Assembly (NCBI RefSeq): GCF_037975245.1
Contig: NC_092575.1
Location: 8,712,001 to 8,776,000, forward strand
Direction: 5' to 3'
DNA: 64,000 bases
Origin: Apostichopus japonicus
Taxonomy: Eukaryota > Echinodermata > Holothuroidea > Aspidochirotida > Stichopodidae
Each line of letters starts with the position of its first letter. Position 1 is the first letter of the stretch. Positions 13,401 through 28,545 of this stretch are shown piece by piece. The notes under the pieces are model-generated. The model was not told where the DNA came from. It searched no databases and worked only from the letters and a program-made list of their open reading frames with translations. The position numbers and the translations under genes are program-made.

Positions 13401-16400
13401 AATATGCGGTACAGATCAATCGAATGTGCGTTACCAATTAATGGATTGTGCTGTACCGATCAATCGATTGTGCGGTACCTATCAATCGAATGTGTGGTAC
13501 CTATCAATCGAATGTGCGGTACATTAAAATAGAATGTGCGATACCGATAAATCGAATGTGCGGTACCGATAAATCGAATGTGCGTTGCCCATAAATCGAA
13601 TGTACGTTAAGGATCAATCGAATGTGCGTTGATCAATCGAATGTGCGGTACCGATTAATCGAATGTGCGGTACAGAAAATCAATTTTGCGGTATCGATCA
13701 ATCGAATGTGCCGTAACGATAAATCGAATGGACATTGCCGATAAACCGAATGTGCGGTAAATTTAAATAGAATGTGCGGTACCGATAAATGGAATGTGCG
13801 GTACCGATAAATCGAATATGCGTTACCAATTCATCGATTGTGCTGTACCGATAAATCGATTGTTCGGTACCGATTAATCGAATGTGCGGTGACGATCAAT
13901 CGAATGTGCGTTGCCGATAAATCGAATATGCGGTACCGATCAATACAATGTGCGGTACCGGTAAATAGAATGTGCGGTACCGATTAATCGAATGTGCGTT
14001 GCCGATAAATCGAATGTACGTTAAAGATCAATCGAATGTGCGTTGATCAATCGAATGTGCGGTACCGATTAATCGAATGTGCGGTACCGAAAATCAATTT
14101 CGCGGTATCGATCAATCGAATGTGCCGTACCGATAAATCGAATGGACATTGCCGATAAACCGAATGTGCGGTAAATTTAAATAGAATGTGCGGTACCGTT
14201 AAATCGAATGTGCGGTACCGATAAATCGAATATGCGGTACCGATAAATCGAATGTACGTTGCCGATAAATCGAATGTGCGTAATCGATCAATCGAATGTG
14301 CGGTGACGATCAATCGAATGTGCGGTACCTATAAATCAAAATTGCGGTTCCGATCAATCGAATGTGCGGTACCGATAAATCATATATGCGGTACCGATTT
14401 ATGGAATGTGCGGTATCGATCAATCGAATGTGAGGTACCGATAAATCGAATGTGCGTTGACGAAAAATCGAATGTGCGTTACCGATCAATCTAATGTGCG
14501 TTTCCGATCAATCGAATGTGCGGTACCGATCAATCGAATGTGCGGTACCGATAAATCGAATGTACGTTGCCGATAAATCGAATGTGCGTAATCGATCAAT
14601 CGAATGTGCGGTTACGATCAATCGAATGTGCGGTACCTATAAATCAAAATTACGGTTCCGATCAATCGAATGTGCGGTACCTATAAATCATATATGCGGT
14701 ACCGATTTATTGATGTGCGGTATCGATCAATCGAATATGCGGTACCGATAAATCGAATGTGCGTTACCGGTAAATCGAATGCGCGTTACCGATCAACGAA
14801 TGTTCGATACCGATAAATCAAATGTGCGGTACCGATCAATCGAATGTGCGGTACCGATTAGTCGATTGTTCGGTACCGATCAATCGAATGTACTGTACCG
14901 AATAATCGAATATGCGTTACTAATTAATGGATTGTGCTGTACCGATCAATCCAATGTGCGGTACTGATCTATCGAATGTGTGGTACCTATTAAACGAATT
15001 TGCGGTACAGATCAAACGAATGTACAGTACCGATCAATCGAATGTGCGTTGCCGGTCAATCGAATGTGCGGTACCGATAAATCAAATGTGCGGTACCGAT
15101 AAATCAATTGTGCAGTATCGATCAATCGAATGTGCGGTACCGATAAATCGAATGTGCGGTACATTTAAATAGAATGTGCGGTATCGATCAATCGAATGTG
15201 CGTTGCCGGTCAATCGAATGTGCGGTACCGATAAATCAAATGTGCGGTACCGATAAATCAATTGTGCGGTATCGATCAATCGAATGTGAGGTACCGATAA
15301 ATCGAATGTGCGTTGCCGATCAATCGAATGTGCGGTACCGATTAATCGATTGTTCGGTACCGATCAATCGAATGTGCGGTACCGATCGATCGAATGTGCG
15401 GTACCGATCAATCGAATGTGCGGTACCGAACAATCGAATATGTGTTACTAATTAATGGATTGTGCTGCACCGATCAATCGAATGTGCGGTACCGATCTAT
15501 CGAATGTGTGGTACCTATTAAACGAAATTGCGGTACTGATCAATCGAATGTGCAGTACCGATCAGTCGAATGTGCGGTACCGATAAATCGAATATGCGTT
15601 ACCAATTCATCGATTGTGCGGTACCGATAAATCGATTGTTCGGTACCGATTAATCGAATGTGCGGTGACGATCAATCGAATGTGCGTTGCCGATAAATAG
15701 AATATGCGGTACAGATCAATCGAATGTGCGTTACCAATTAATGGATTGTGCTGTACCGATCAATCGATTGTGCGGTACCTATCAATCGAATGTGTGGTAC
15801 CTATCAATCGAATGTGCGGTACATTAAAATAGAATGTGCGATACCGATAAATCGAATGTGCGGTACCGATAAATCGAATGTGCGTTGCCCATAAATCGAA
15901 TGTACGTTAAGGATCAATCGAATGTGCGTTGATCAATCGAATGTGCGGTACCGATTAATCGAATGTGCGGTACAGAAAATCAATTTTGCGGTATCGATCA
16001 ATCGAATGTGCCGTACCGATAAATCGAATGGACATTGCCGATAAACCGAATGTGCGGTAAATTTAAATAGAATGTGCGGTACCGATAAATCGAATGTGCG
16101 GTACCGATAAATCGAATATGCGTTACCAATTCATCGATTGTGCGGTACCGATAAATCGATTGTTCGGTACCGATTAATCGAATGTGCGGTGACGATCAAT
16201 CGAATGTGCGTTGCCGATAAATCGAATATGCGGTACCGATCAATACAATGTGCGGTACCGGTAAATAGAATGTGCGTTGCAGATAAATCGAATGTGCGGT
16301 ACCGATCAATCGAATGTGCCGTACCGATCAATCGAATGTGCGTTGCAGATAAATCGAATGTGCGGTAAATTTAAATAGAATGTGCGGTACCGATAAATGG

Positions 16401-17578
16401 AATGTGCGGTACCGATCAATCGAATATGCGGTACCGATCAATCGAATGTGCGTTGCCGGTCAATCGAATGTGCGGTACCGATCAACGAATGTTCGGTGAC
16501 GATCAATCGAATGTGCGGTACCGATAAATCATATAAGCGGTACCGATTTATTGAATGTGCGGTATCGATCAATCGAACGTACGGTACCGATAAATCATAT
16601 ATGCGGTACCGATTTATTGAATGTGCGGTATCGATCAATCGAATGTGCGTTGCCGATCAATCGAATGTGCGGTACCGATTAATCGATTGTTCGGTACCGA
16701 TCAATCGAATGTGCGGTACCGATCGATCGAATGTTCGGTACCGATCAATCGAATGTGCGGTACCGAACAATCGAATATGTGTTACTAATTAATGGATTGT
16801 GCTGCACCGATCAATCGAATGTGCGGTACCGATCTATCGAATGTGTGGTACCTATTAAACGAAATTGCGGTACTGATCAATCGAATGTGCAGTACCGATC
16901 AGTCGAATGTGCGGTACCGATAAATCGAATATGCGTTACCAATTCATCGATTGTGCTGTACCGATAAATCGATTGTTCGGTACCGATTAATCGAATGTGC
17001 GGTGACGATCAATCGAATGTGCGTTGCCGATAAATAGAATATGCGGTACAAATCAATCGAATGTGCGTTACCAATTAATGGATTGTGCTGTACCGATCAA
17101 TCGATTGTGCGGTACCTATCAATCGAATGTGTGGTACCTATCAATCGAATGTGCGTTGCCGATAAATCGAATGTACGTTAAGGATCAATCGAATGTTCGT
17201 TGATCAATCGAATGTGCGGTACCGATTAATCGAATGTGCGGTACCGAAAATCAATTTTGCGGTATCGATCAATCGAATGTGCCGTACCGATAAATCGAAT
17301 GGACATTGCCGATAAACCGAATGTGCGGTAAATTTAAATAGAATGTGCGGTACCGTTAAATCGAATGTGCGGTACCGATAAATCGAATATGCGTTACCAA
17401 TTCATCGATTGTGCTGTACCGATAAATCGATTGTTCGGTACCGATTAATCGAATGTGAGGTACCGATAAATCGAATGTGCGTTGCCGAAAAATCGAATGT
17501 GCGTTGCCGAAAAATCGAATGTGCGTTACCGATCAATCTAATGTGCGTTTCCGATCAATCGAATGTGCGGTACCGATC
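10470..17578 (+). repeat. 7,079-bp tandem block, copy 2
   Basis: Direct tandem partner of 3391-10469; the match runs about 30 bases past a full unit, to roughly 17578, where GATCAATCG replaces GATCGATCG. The near-identity over 7 kb indicates a very recent duplication, recent homogenisation, or a duplicated assembly segment. Confidence 0.92.
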
Positions 17579-17701
17579 AATCGAATGTGCGGTACCGATA
17601 AATCGAATGTAACGTTGCCGATAAATCGAATGTGCGTAATCGATCAATCGAATGTGCGGTTACGATCAATCGAATGTGCGGGACCTATAAATCAAAATTG
17701 C
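15290..17701 (+). repeat. 2.41-kb block, copy A
   Basis: First of about 3.6 successive copies with offsets of 2,412, 2,411 and 2,389 bases. It overlaps the end of the second 7,079-bp block, so the 2.41-kb series appears to have grown out of that block's end. Copy A carries one extra base in GTAACGTTGCC near 17610 where later copies have GTACGTTGCC, which explains the 2,412 offset. Confidence 0.88.
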
Positions 17702-20112
17702 GGTACCGATAAATCGAATGTGCGTTGCCGATCAATCGAATGTGCGGTACCGATTAATCGATTGTTCGGTACCGATCAATCGAATGTGCGGTACCGATCG
17801 ATCGAATGTGCGGTACCGATCAATCGAATGTGCGGTACCGAACAATCGAATATGTGTTACTAATTAATGGATTGTGCTGCACCGATCAATCGAATGTGCG
17901 GTACCGATCTATCGAATGTGTGGTACCTATTAAACGAAATTGCGGTACTGATCAATCGAATGTGCAGTACCGATCAGTCGAATGTGCGGTACCGATAAAT
18001 CGAATATGCGTTACCAATTCATCGATTGTGCGGTACCGATAAATCGATTGTTCGGTACCGATTAATCGAATGTGCGGTGACGATCAATCGAATGTGCGTT
18101 GCCGATAAATAGAATATGCGGTACAGATCAATCGAATGTGCGTTACCAATTAATGGATTGTGCTGTACCGATCAATCGATTGTGCGGTACCTATCAATCG
18201 AATGTGTGGTACCTATCAATCGAATGTGCGGTACATTAAAATAGAATGTGCGATACCGATAAATCGAATGTGCGGTACCGATAAATCGAATGTGCGTTGC
18301 CCATAAATCGAATGTACGTTAAGGATCAATCGAATGTGCGTTGATCAATCGAATGTGCGGTACCGATTAATCGAATGTGCGGTACAGAAAATCAATTTTG
18401 CGGTATCGATCAATCGAATGTGCCGTACCGATAAATCGAATGGACATTGACGATAAACCGAATGTGCGGTAAATTTAAATAGAATGTGCGGTACCGATAA
18501 ATCGAATGTGCGGTACCGATAAATCGAATATGCGTTACCAATTCATCGATTGTGCTGTACCGATAAATCGATTGTTCGGTACCGATTAATCGAATGTGCG
18601 GTGACGATCAATCGAATGTGCGTTGCCGATAAATCGAATATGCGGTACCGATCAATACAATGTGCGGTACCGGTAAATAGAATGTGCGTTGCAGATAAAT
18701 CGAATGTGCGGTACCGATCAATCGAATGTGCCGTACCGATCAATCGAATGTGCGTTGCAGATAAATCGAATGTGCGGTAAATTTAAATAGAATGTGCGGT
18801 ACCGATAAATGGAATGTGCGGTACCGATCAATCGAATATGCGGTACCGATCAATCGAATGTGCGTTGCCGGTCAATCGAATGTGCGGTACCGATCAACGA
18901 ATGTTCGGTGACGATCAATCGAATGTGCGGTACCGATAAATCATATAAGCGGTACCGATTTATTGAATGTGCGGTATCGATCAATCGAACGTACGGTACC
19001 GATAAATCATATATGCGGTACCGATTTATTGAATGTGCGGTATCGATCAATCGAATGTGCGTTGCCGATCAATCGAATGTGCGGTACCGATTAATCGATT
19101 GTTCGGTACCGATCAATCGAATGTGCGGTACCGATCGATCGAATGTTCGGTACCGATCAATCGAATGTGCGGTACCGAACAATCGAATATGTGTTACTAA
19201 TTAATGGATTGTGCTGCACCGATCAATCGAATGTGCGGTACCGATCTATCGAATGTGTGGTACCTATTAAACGAAATTGCGGTACTGATCAATCGAATGT
19301 GCAGTACCGATCAGTCGAATGTGCGGTACCGATAAATCGAATATGCGTTACCAATTCATCGATTGTGCTGTACCGATAAATCGATTGTTCGGTACCGATT
19401 AATCGAATGTGCGGTGACGATCAATCGAATGTGCGTTGCCGATAAATAGAATATGCGGTACAAATCAATCGAATGTGCGTTACCAATTAATGGATTGTGC
19501 TGTACCGATCAATCGATTGTGCGGTACCTATCAATCGAATGTGTGGTACCTATCAATCGAATGTGCGTTGCCGATAAATCGAATGTACGTTAAGGATCAA
19601 TCGAATGTTCGTTGATCAATCGAATATGCGGTACCGATTAATCGAATGTGCGGTACCGAAAATCAATTTTGCGGTATCGATCAATCGAATGTGCCGTACC
19701 GATAAATCGAATGGACATTGCCGATAAACCGAATGTGCGGTAAATTTAAATAGAATGTGCGGTACCGTTAAATCGAATGTGCGGTACCGATAAATCGAAT
19801 ATGCGTTACCAATTCATCGATTGTGCTGTACCGATAAATCGATTGTTCGGTACCGATTAATCGAATGTGAGGTACCGATAAATCGAATGTGCGTTGCCGA
19901 AAAATCGAATGTGCGTTGCCGAAAAATCGAATGTGCGTTACCGATCAATCTAATGTGCGTTTCCGATCAATCGAATGTGCGGTACCGATCAATCGAATGT
20001 GCGGTACCGATAAATCGAATGTACGTTGCCGATAAATCGAATGTGCGTAATCGATCAATCGAATGTGCGGTTACGATCAATCGAATGTGCGGGACCTATA
20101 AATCAAAATTGC
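17702..20112 (+). repeat. 2.41-kb block, copy B
   Basis: Tandem copy of the preceding block. It starts at the junction monomer CGGGACCTATAAATC followed by AAAATTGCGGTACC, and keeps the same variant order, including GGACATTGACG near 18443 where copy A has GGACATTGCCG. Confidence 0.88.
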
Positions 20113-22501
20113 GGTACCGATAAATCGAATGTGCGTTGCCGATCAATCGAATGTGCGGTACCGATTAATCGATTGTTCGGTACCGATCAATCGAATGTGC
20201 GGTACCGATCGATCGAATGTGCGGTACCGATCAATCGAATGTGCGGTACCGAACAATCGAATATGTGTTACTAATTAATGGATTGTGCTGCACCGATCAA
20301 TCGAATGTGCGGTACCGATCTATCGAATGTGTGGTACCTATTAAACGAAATTGCGGTACTGATCAATCGAATGTGCAGTACCGATCAGTCGAATGTGCGG
20401 TACCGATAAATCGAATATGCGTTACCAATTCATCGATTGTGCGGTACCGATAAATCGATTGTTCGGTACCGATTAATCGAATGTGCGGTGACGATCAATC
20501 GAATGTGCGTTGCCGATAAATAGAATATGCGGTACAGATCAATCGAATGTGCGTTACCAATTAATGGATTGTGCTGTACCGATCAATCGATTGTGCGGTA
20601 CCTATCAATCGAATGTGTGGTACCTATCAATCGAATGTGCGGTACATTAAAATAGAATGTGCGATACCGATAAATCGAATGTGCGGTACCGATAAATCGA
20701 ATGTGCGTTGCCCATAAATCGAATGTACGTTAAGGATCAATCGAATGTGCGTTGATCAATCGAATGTGCGGTACCGATTAATCGAATGTGCGGTACAGAA
20801 AATCAATTTTGCGGTATCGATCAATCGAATGTGCCGTACCGATAAATCGAATGGACATTGACGATAAACCGAATGTGCGGTAAATTTAAATAGAATGTGC
20901 GGTACCGATAAATCGAATGTGCGGTACCGATAAATCGAATATGCGTTACCAATTCATCGATTGTGCTGTACCGATAAATCGATTGTTCGGTACCGATTAA
21001 TCGAATGTGCGGTGACGATCAATCGAATGTGCGTTGCCGATAAATCGAATATGCGGTACCGATCAATACAATGTGCGGTACCGGTAAATAGAATGTGCGT
21101 TGCAGATAAATCGAATGTGCGGTACCGATCAATCGAATGTGCCGTACCGATCAATCGAATGTGCGTTGCAGATAAATCGAATGTGCGGTAAATTTAAATA
21201 GAATGTGCGGTACCGATAAATGGAATGTGCGGTACCGATCAATCGAATATGCGGTACCGATCAATCGAATGTGCGTTGCCGGTCAATCGAATGTGCGGTA
21301 CCGATCAACGAATGTTCGGTGACGATCAATCGAATGTGCGGTACCGATAAATCATATAAGCGGTACCGATTTATTGAATGTGCGGTATCGATCAATCGAA
21401 CGTACGGTACCGATAAATCATATATGCGGTACCGATTTATTGAATGTGCGGTATCGATCAATCGAATGTGCGTTGCCGATCAATCGAATGTGCGGTACCG
21501 ATTAATCGATTGTTCGGTACCGATCAATCGAATGTGCGGTACCGATCGATCGAATGTTCGGTACCGATCAATCGAATGTGCGGTACCGAACAATCGAATA
21601 TGTGTTACTAATTAATGGATTGTGCTGCACCGATCAATCGAATGTGCGGTACCGATCTATCGAATGTGTGGTACCTATTAAACGAAATTGCGGTACTGAT
21701 CAATCGAATGTGCAGTACCGATCAGTCGAATGTGCGGTACCGATAAATCGAATATGCGTTACCAATTCATCGATTGTGCTGTACCGATAAATCGATTGTT
21801 CGGTACCGATTAATCGAATGTGCGGTGACGATCAATCGAATGTGCGTTGCCGATAAATAGAATATGCGGTACAAATCAATCGAATGTGCGTTACCAATTA
21901 ATGGATTGTGCTGTACCGATCAATCGATTGTGCGGTACCTATCAATCGAATGTGCGTTGCCGATAAATCGAATGTACGTTAAGGATCAATCGAATGTTCG
22001 TTGATCAATCGAATGTGCGGTACCGATTAATCGAATGTGCGGTACCGAAAATCAATTTTGCGGTATCGATCAATCGAATGTGCCGTACCGATAAATCGAA
22101 TGGACATTGCCGATAAACCGAATGTGCGGTAAATTTAAATAGAATGTGCGGTACCGTTAAATCGAATGTGCGGTACCGATAAATCGAATATGCGTTACCA
22201 ATTCATCGATTGTGCTGTACCGATAAATCGATTGTTCGGTACCGATTAATCGAATGTGAGGTACCGATAAATCGAATGTGCGTTGCCGAAAAATCGAATG
22301 TGCGTTGCCGAAAAATCGAATGTGCGTTACCGATCAATCTAATGTGCGTTTCCGATCAATCGAATGTGCGGTACCGATCAATCGAATGTGCGGTACCGAT
22401 AAATCGAATGTACGTTGCCGATAAATCGAATGTGCGTAATCGATCAATCGAATGTGCGGTTACGATCAATCGAATGTGCGGGACCTATAAATCAAAATTG
22501 C
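20113..22501 (+). repeat. 2.41-kb block, copy C (one monomer shorter)
   Basis: Tandem copy with offset 2,389 to the next. It lacks exactly one 22-bp monomer near 21950: the GTGTGGTACCTATCAATCG unit present at 19539 in copy B is absent. A whole-monomer loss is the expected product of slippage or unequal exchange in phase. Confidence 0.87.
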
Positions 22502-25500
22502 GGTACCGATAAATCGAATGTGCGTTGCCGATCAATCGAATGTGCGGTACCGATTAATCGATTGTTCGGTACCGATCAATCGAATGTGCGGTACCGATCG
22601 ATCGAATGTGCGGTACCGATCAATCGAATGTGCGGTACCGAACAATCGAATATGTGTTACTAATTAATGGATTGTGCTGCACCGATCAATCGAATGTGCG
22701 GTACCGATCTATCGAATGTGTGGTACCTATTAAACGAAATTGCGGTACTGATCAATCGAATGTGCAGTACCGATCAGTCGAATGTGCGGTACCGATAAAT
22801 CGAATATGCGTTACCAATTCATCGATTGTGCGGTACCGATAAATCGATTGTTCGGTACCGATTAATCGAATGTGCGGTGACGATCAATCGAATGTGCGTT
22901 GCCGATAAATAGAATATGCGGTACAGATCAATCGAATGTGCGTTACCAATTAATGGATTGTGCTGTACCGATCAATCGATTGTGCGGTACCTATCAATCG
23001 AATGTGTGGTACCTATCAATCGAATGTGCGGTACATTAAAATAGAATGTGCGATACCGATAAATCGAATGTGCGGTACCGATAAATCGAATGTGCGTTGC
23101 CCATAAATCGAATGTACGTTAAGGATCAATCGAATGTGCGTTGATCAATCGAATGTGCGGTACCGATTAATCGAATGTGCGGTACCGATAAATCGAATGG
23201 ACATTGACGATAAACCGAATGTGCGGTAAATTTAAATAGAATGTGCGGTACCGATAAATCGAATGTGCGGTACCGATAAATCGAATATGCGTTACCAATT
23301 CATCGATTGTGCTGTACCGATAAATCGATTGTTCGGTACCGATTAATCGAATGTGCGGTGACGATCAATCGAATGTGCGTTGCCGATAAATCGAATATGC
23401 GGTACCGATCAATACAATGTGCGGTACCGGTAAATAGAATGTGCGTTGCAGATAAATCGAATGTGCGGTACCGATCAATCGAATGTGCCGTACCGATCAA
23501 TCGAATGTGCGTTGCAGATAAATCGAATGTGCGGTAAATTTAAATAGAATGTGCGGTACCGATAAATGGAATGTGCGGTACCGATCAATCGAATATGCGG
23601 TACCGATCAATCGAATGTGCGTTGCCGGTCAATCGAATGTGCGGTACCGATCAACGAATGTTCGGTGACGATCAATCGAATGTGCGGTACCGATAAATCA
23701 TATAAGCGGTACCGATTTATTGAATGTGCGGTATCGATCAATCGAACGTACGGTACCGATAAATCATATATGCGGTACCGATTTATTGAATGTGCGGTAT
23801 CGATCAATCGAATGTGCGTTGCCGATCAATCGAATGTGCGGTACCGATTAATCGATTGTTCGGTACCGATCAATCGAATGTGCGGTACCGATCGATCGAA
23901 TGTTCGGTACCGATAAATCAAATGTGCGTTGCCGAGAAATCGAATGTGCGGTAAATTTAAATAGAATGTGTGGTACCGATAAATTGAATGTGCGTTACCG
24001 ATCAACGAATGTTCGGTACCAATCAATCGAATGTGAGGTACCGATAAATCGAATGTGCGGTACCGATCAAGGAATGTTCGGTGACGATCAATCGAATGTG
24101 CGGTACCGATAAATCATATAAGCGGTACCGATTTATTGAATGTGCGGTATCGATCAATCGAACGTACGGTACCGATAAATCATATATGCGGTACCGATTT
24201 ATTGAATGTGCGGTATCGATCAATCGAATGTGCGTCGCCGATCAATCGAATGTGCGGTACCGATTAATCGATTGTTCGGTACCGATCAATCGAATGTGTG
24301 GTACCTATTAAACGAATTTGCGGTACTGATCAAACGAATGTACAGTACCGATCAATCGAATGTGCGTTGCCGGTCAATCGAATGTGCGGTACCGATAAAT
24401 CAAATGTGCAGTACCGATAAATCAATTGTGCGGTATCGATCAATCGAATGTGCGGTACCGATAAATCGAATGTGCGGTACATTTAAATAGAATGTGCGGT
24501 ATCGATCAATCGAATGTGCGGTGAGGATCAATCGATTGTGAGGTACCGATAAATCGATTGTTCGGTACCGATTAATCGAATGTGCGGTGACGATCAATGG
24601 AATGTGCGTTGCCGATAAATAGAATATGCGGTACAGATCAATCGAATGTGCGTTACCAATTAATGGATTGTGCTGTACCGATCAATCGATTGTGCGGTAC
24701 CTATTAATCGAATGTGTGGTACCTATCAATCGAATGTGCGGTACATTAAAATAGAATGTGCGATACCGATACATCGAATGTACGTTAAGGATCAATCGAA
24801 TGTGCGTTGATCAATCGAATGTGCGGTACCGATTAATCGAATGTGCGGTACCGATTAATCGAATGTGCGGTACCGAAAATCAATTTTGCGGTATCGATCA
24901 ATCGAATGTGCCGTACCGATAAATCGAATGGACATTGCCGATAAACCGAATGTGCGGTAAATTTAAATAGAATGTGCGGTACCGATAAATCGAATGTGCG
25001 GTACCGATAAATCGAATGCGCGTTACCAATTGATCGATTGTGCTGTACCGATAAATCGATTGTTCGGTACCGATTAATCGAATGTGCGGTGACGATCAAT
25101 CGAATGTGCGTTGCCGATAAATAGAATATGCGGTACCGATCAATACAATGTGCGGTACCGGTAAATAGAATGTGCGTTGCAGATAAATCGAATGTGCGGT
25201 ACCGATCAATCGAATGTGCGTTGCAGATAAATCGAATGTGCGGTAAATTTAAATAGAATGTGCGGTACCGATAAATGGAATGTGCGGTACCGATCAATCG
25301 AATATGCGGTACCGATAAATCGAATGTACGTTGCCGATAAATCGAATGTGCGTAATCGATCAATCGAATGTGCGGTTACGATCAATCGAATGTGCGGGAC
25401 CTATAATTCAAAATTGCGGTTCCGATCAATCGAATGTGCAGTACCGATAAATCATATATGCGGTACCGATTTATTGATGTGCGGTATCGATCAATCGAAT

Positions 25501-28500
25501 ATGCGGTACCGATAAATCGAATGTGCGTTACCGATAAATCGAATGCGCGTTACCGATCAACGAATGTTCGGTACCGATAAATCAAATGTGCGGTACCGAT
25601 AAATCGAATGTGCGGTACATTTAAATAGAATGTGCGGTATCGATCAATCGAATGTGCGGTGAGGATCAATCGATTGTGAGGTACCGATAAATCGAATGTG
25701 CGGTAACGATCAATCGAATGTGAGGTACCGATAAATCGAATGTGCGTTGCCGAAAAATCGAATGTGCGTTACCGATCAATCTAATGTGCGTTTCAGATCA
25801 ATCGAATGTGCGGTACCGATCAATCGAATGTGCGGTACCGATAAATCGAATGTACGTTGCCGATAAATCGAATGTGCGTAATCGATCAATCGAATGTGCG
25901 GTGACGATCAATCGAATGTGCGGTACCTATAAATCAAAATTGCGGTTCCGATCAATCGAATGTGCGGTACCGATAAATCATATATGCGGTACCGATTTAT
26001 GGAATGTGCGGTATCGATCAATCGAATGTGAGGTACCGATAAATCGAATGTGCGTTGACGAAAAATCGAATGTGCGTTACCGATCAATCTAATGTGCGTT
26101 TCTGATCAATCGAATGTGCGGTACCGATCAATCGAATGTGCGGTACCGATAAATCGAATGTACGTTGCCGATAAATCGAATGTGCGTAATCGATCAATCG
26201 AATGTGCGGTGACGATCAATCGAATGTGCGGTACCTATAAATCAAAATTGCGGTTCCGATCAATTGAATGTGCGGTACCGATAAATCATATATGCGGTAC
26301 CGATAAATCGAATGTGCGGTATCGATCAATCGAATGTGCGGTACCGATTAATCGATTGTTCGGTACCGATCAATCGAATGTACTGTACCGAATAATCGAT
26401 TATGAGTTACTAATTAGTGGATTGTGCTGTACCGATTAATCGAATGTGCGGTACCGATCTATCGAATGTGTGGTACCTATTAAACGAATTTGCGGTACTG
26501 ATCAAACGAATGTACAGTACCGATCAATCGAATGTGCGTTGCCGGTCAATCGAATGTGCGGTACCGATCAACGAATGTTCGGTGACGATCAATCGAATGT
26601 GCGGTACCGATAAATCATATAAGCGGTACCGATTTATTGAATGTGCGGTACATTTAAATAGAATGTGCGGTACCGATAAATCATATATGCGGTACCGATT
26701 TATTGAATGTGCGGTATCGATCAATCGAATGTGCGTTGCCGATCAATCGAATGTGCGGTACCGATTAATCGATTGTTCGTTACCGATCAATCGAATGTGC
26801 GGTACCGATCGATCGGATGTGCGGTACCGATCAATCGAATGTGCGGTACCGAACAATCGAATAGGTGTTACTAATTAATGGATTGTGCTGCACCGATCAA
26901 TCGAATGTGCGGTACCGATCTATCGAATGTGTGATACTGATCTATCGAATGTGCGTTACCGATAAATCGAATGCGCGTTACCGATCAACGAATGTTCGGT
27001 ACCGATAAATCAAATGTGCGGTACCGATCAATCGAATGTGCGGTACCGATTAATCGATTGTTCGGTACCGATCAATCGAATGTACTGTACCGAATAATCG
27101 AATATGCGTTACTAATTAGTGGATTGTGCTGTACCGATTAATCGAATGTGCGGTACCGATCTATCGAATGTGTGGTACCTATTAAACGAATTTGCGGTAC
27201 TGATCAAACGAATGTACAGTACCGATCAATCGAATGTGCGTTGCCGGTCAATCGAATGTGCGGTACCGATCAACGCATGTTCGGTGACGATCAATCGAAT
27301 GTGCGGTACCGATAAATCATATAAGCGGTACCGATTTATTGAATGTGCGGTATCGATCAATCGAATGTACGGTACCGATAAATCATATATGCGGTACCGA
27401 TTTATTGAATGTACGGTATCGATCAATCGAATGTGCGTTGCCGATCAATCGAATGTGCGGTACCGATTAATCGAATGCGCGGTACCGATCAACGAATGTT
27501 CGGTACCGATAAATCAAATGTGCGGTACCGATCAATCGAATGTGCGGTACCGATTAATCGATTGTTCGGTACCGATCAATCGAATGTACTGTACCGAATA
27601 ATCGAATATGCGTTACTAATTAATGGATTGTGCTGTACCGATTAATCGAATGTGCGGTACCGATCTATCGAATGTGTGGTACCTATTAAACGAATTTGCG
27701 GTACTGATCAAACGAATGTACAGTACCGATCAATCGAATGTGCGTTGCCGGTCAATCGAATGTGCGGTACCGATCAACGAATGTTCGGTGACGATCAATC
27801 GAATGTGCAGTACCGATAAATCATATAAGCGGTACCGATTTATTGAATGTGCGGTATCGATCAATCGAACGTACGGTACCGATAAATCATATATGCGGTA
27901 CCGATAAATCAAATGTGCGGTACCGATAAATCAATTGTGCGGTATCGATCAATCGATTGTGAGGTACCGATAAATCGAATGTGCGGTGACGATCAATCGA
28001 ATGTGAGGTACCGATAAATCGAATGTGCGTTGCCGATCAATCGAATGTGCGGTACCGATCGATCGAATGTACGGTACCGATCAATCGAATGTGCGGTACC
28101 GAACAATCGAATATGTGTTACTAATTAATGGATTGTGCTGCACCGATCAATCGAATGTGCGGTACCGATCTATCGAATGTGTGGTACCTATTAAACGAAA
28201 TTGCGGTACTGATCAATCGAATGTGCAGTACCGATCAGTCGAATGTGCGGTACCGATAAATCGAATATGCGTTACCAATTCATCGCTTGGGCTGTACCGA
28301 TAAATCGATTGTTCGGTACCGATTAATCGAATATGCGGTGACGATCAATCGAATGTGCGTTGCCGATAAATAGAATATGCGGTACAGATCAATCGAATGT
28401 GCGTTACCAATTAATGGATTGTGCTGTACCGATCAATCGATTGTGCGGTACCTATCAATCGAATGTGTGGTACCTATCAATCGAATGTGCGGTACATTAA

Positions 28501-28545
28501 AAAAGAATGTGCGATACCGATAAATCGAATGTGCGGTACCGATTA
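21945..28545 (+). repeat. 6,601-bp tandem block, copy 1
   Basis: All landmarks between about 21945 and 28545 recur 6,601 bases downstream. Examples are the AATGTTCGTTGATCAATCG monomer (21990 and 28591), the GAGTTACTAATTAGTGG stretch (26404 and 33005) and CATCGCTTGGGCTG (28281 and 34882). I found no base differences in the stretches I compared side by side. The block joins part of the 2.41-kb series, a segment related to 3.7-5 kb, and the 1.35-kb block of 2.2 kb. Confidence 0.92.
22502..23915 (+). repeat. 2.41-kb block, partial copy D
   Basis: Partial fourth copy. It has lost 43 bases near 23180 relative to copies B and C (the GTACAGAAAATCAATTTTGC monomer and its neighbour). At about 23915 it switches to the variant order also found at 3735 and 10814. 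Confidence 0.85.
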
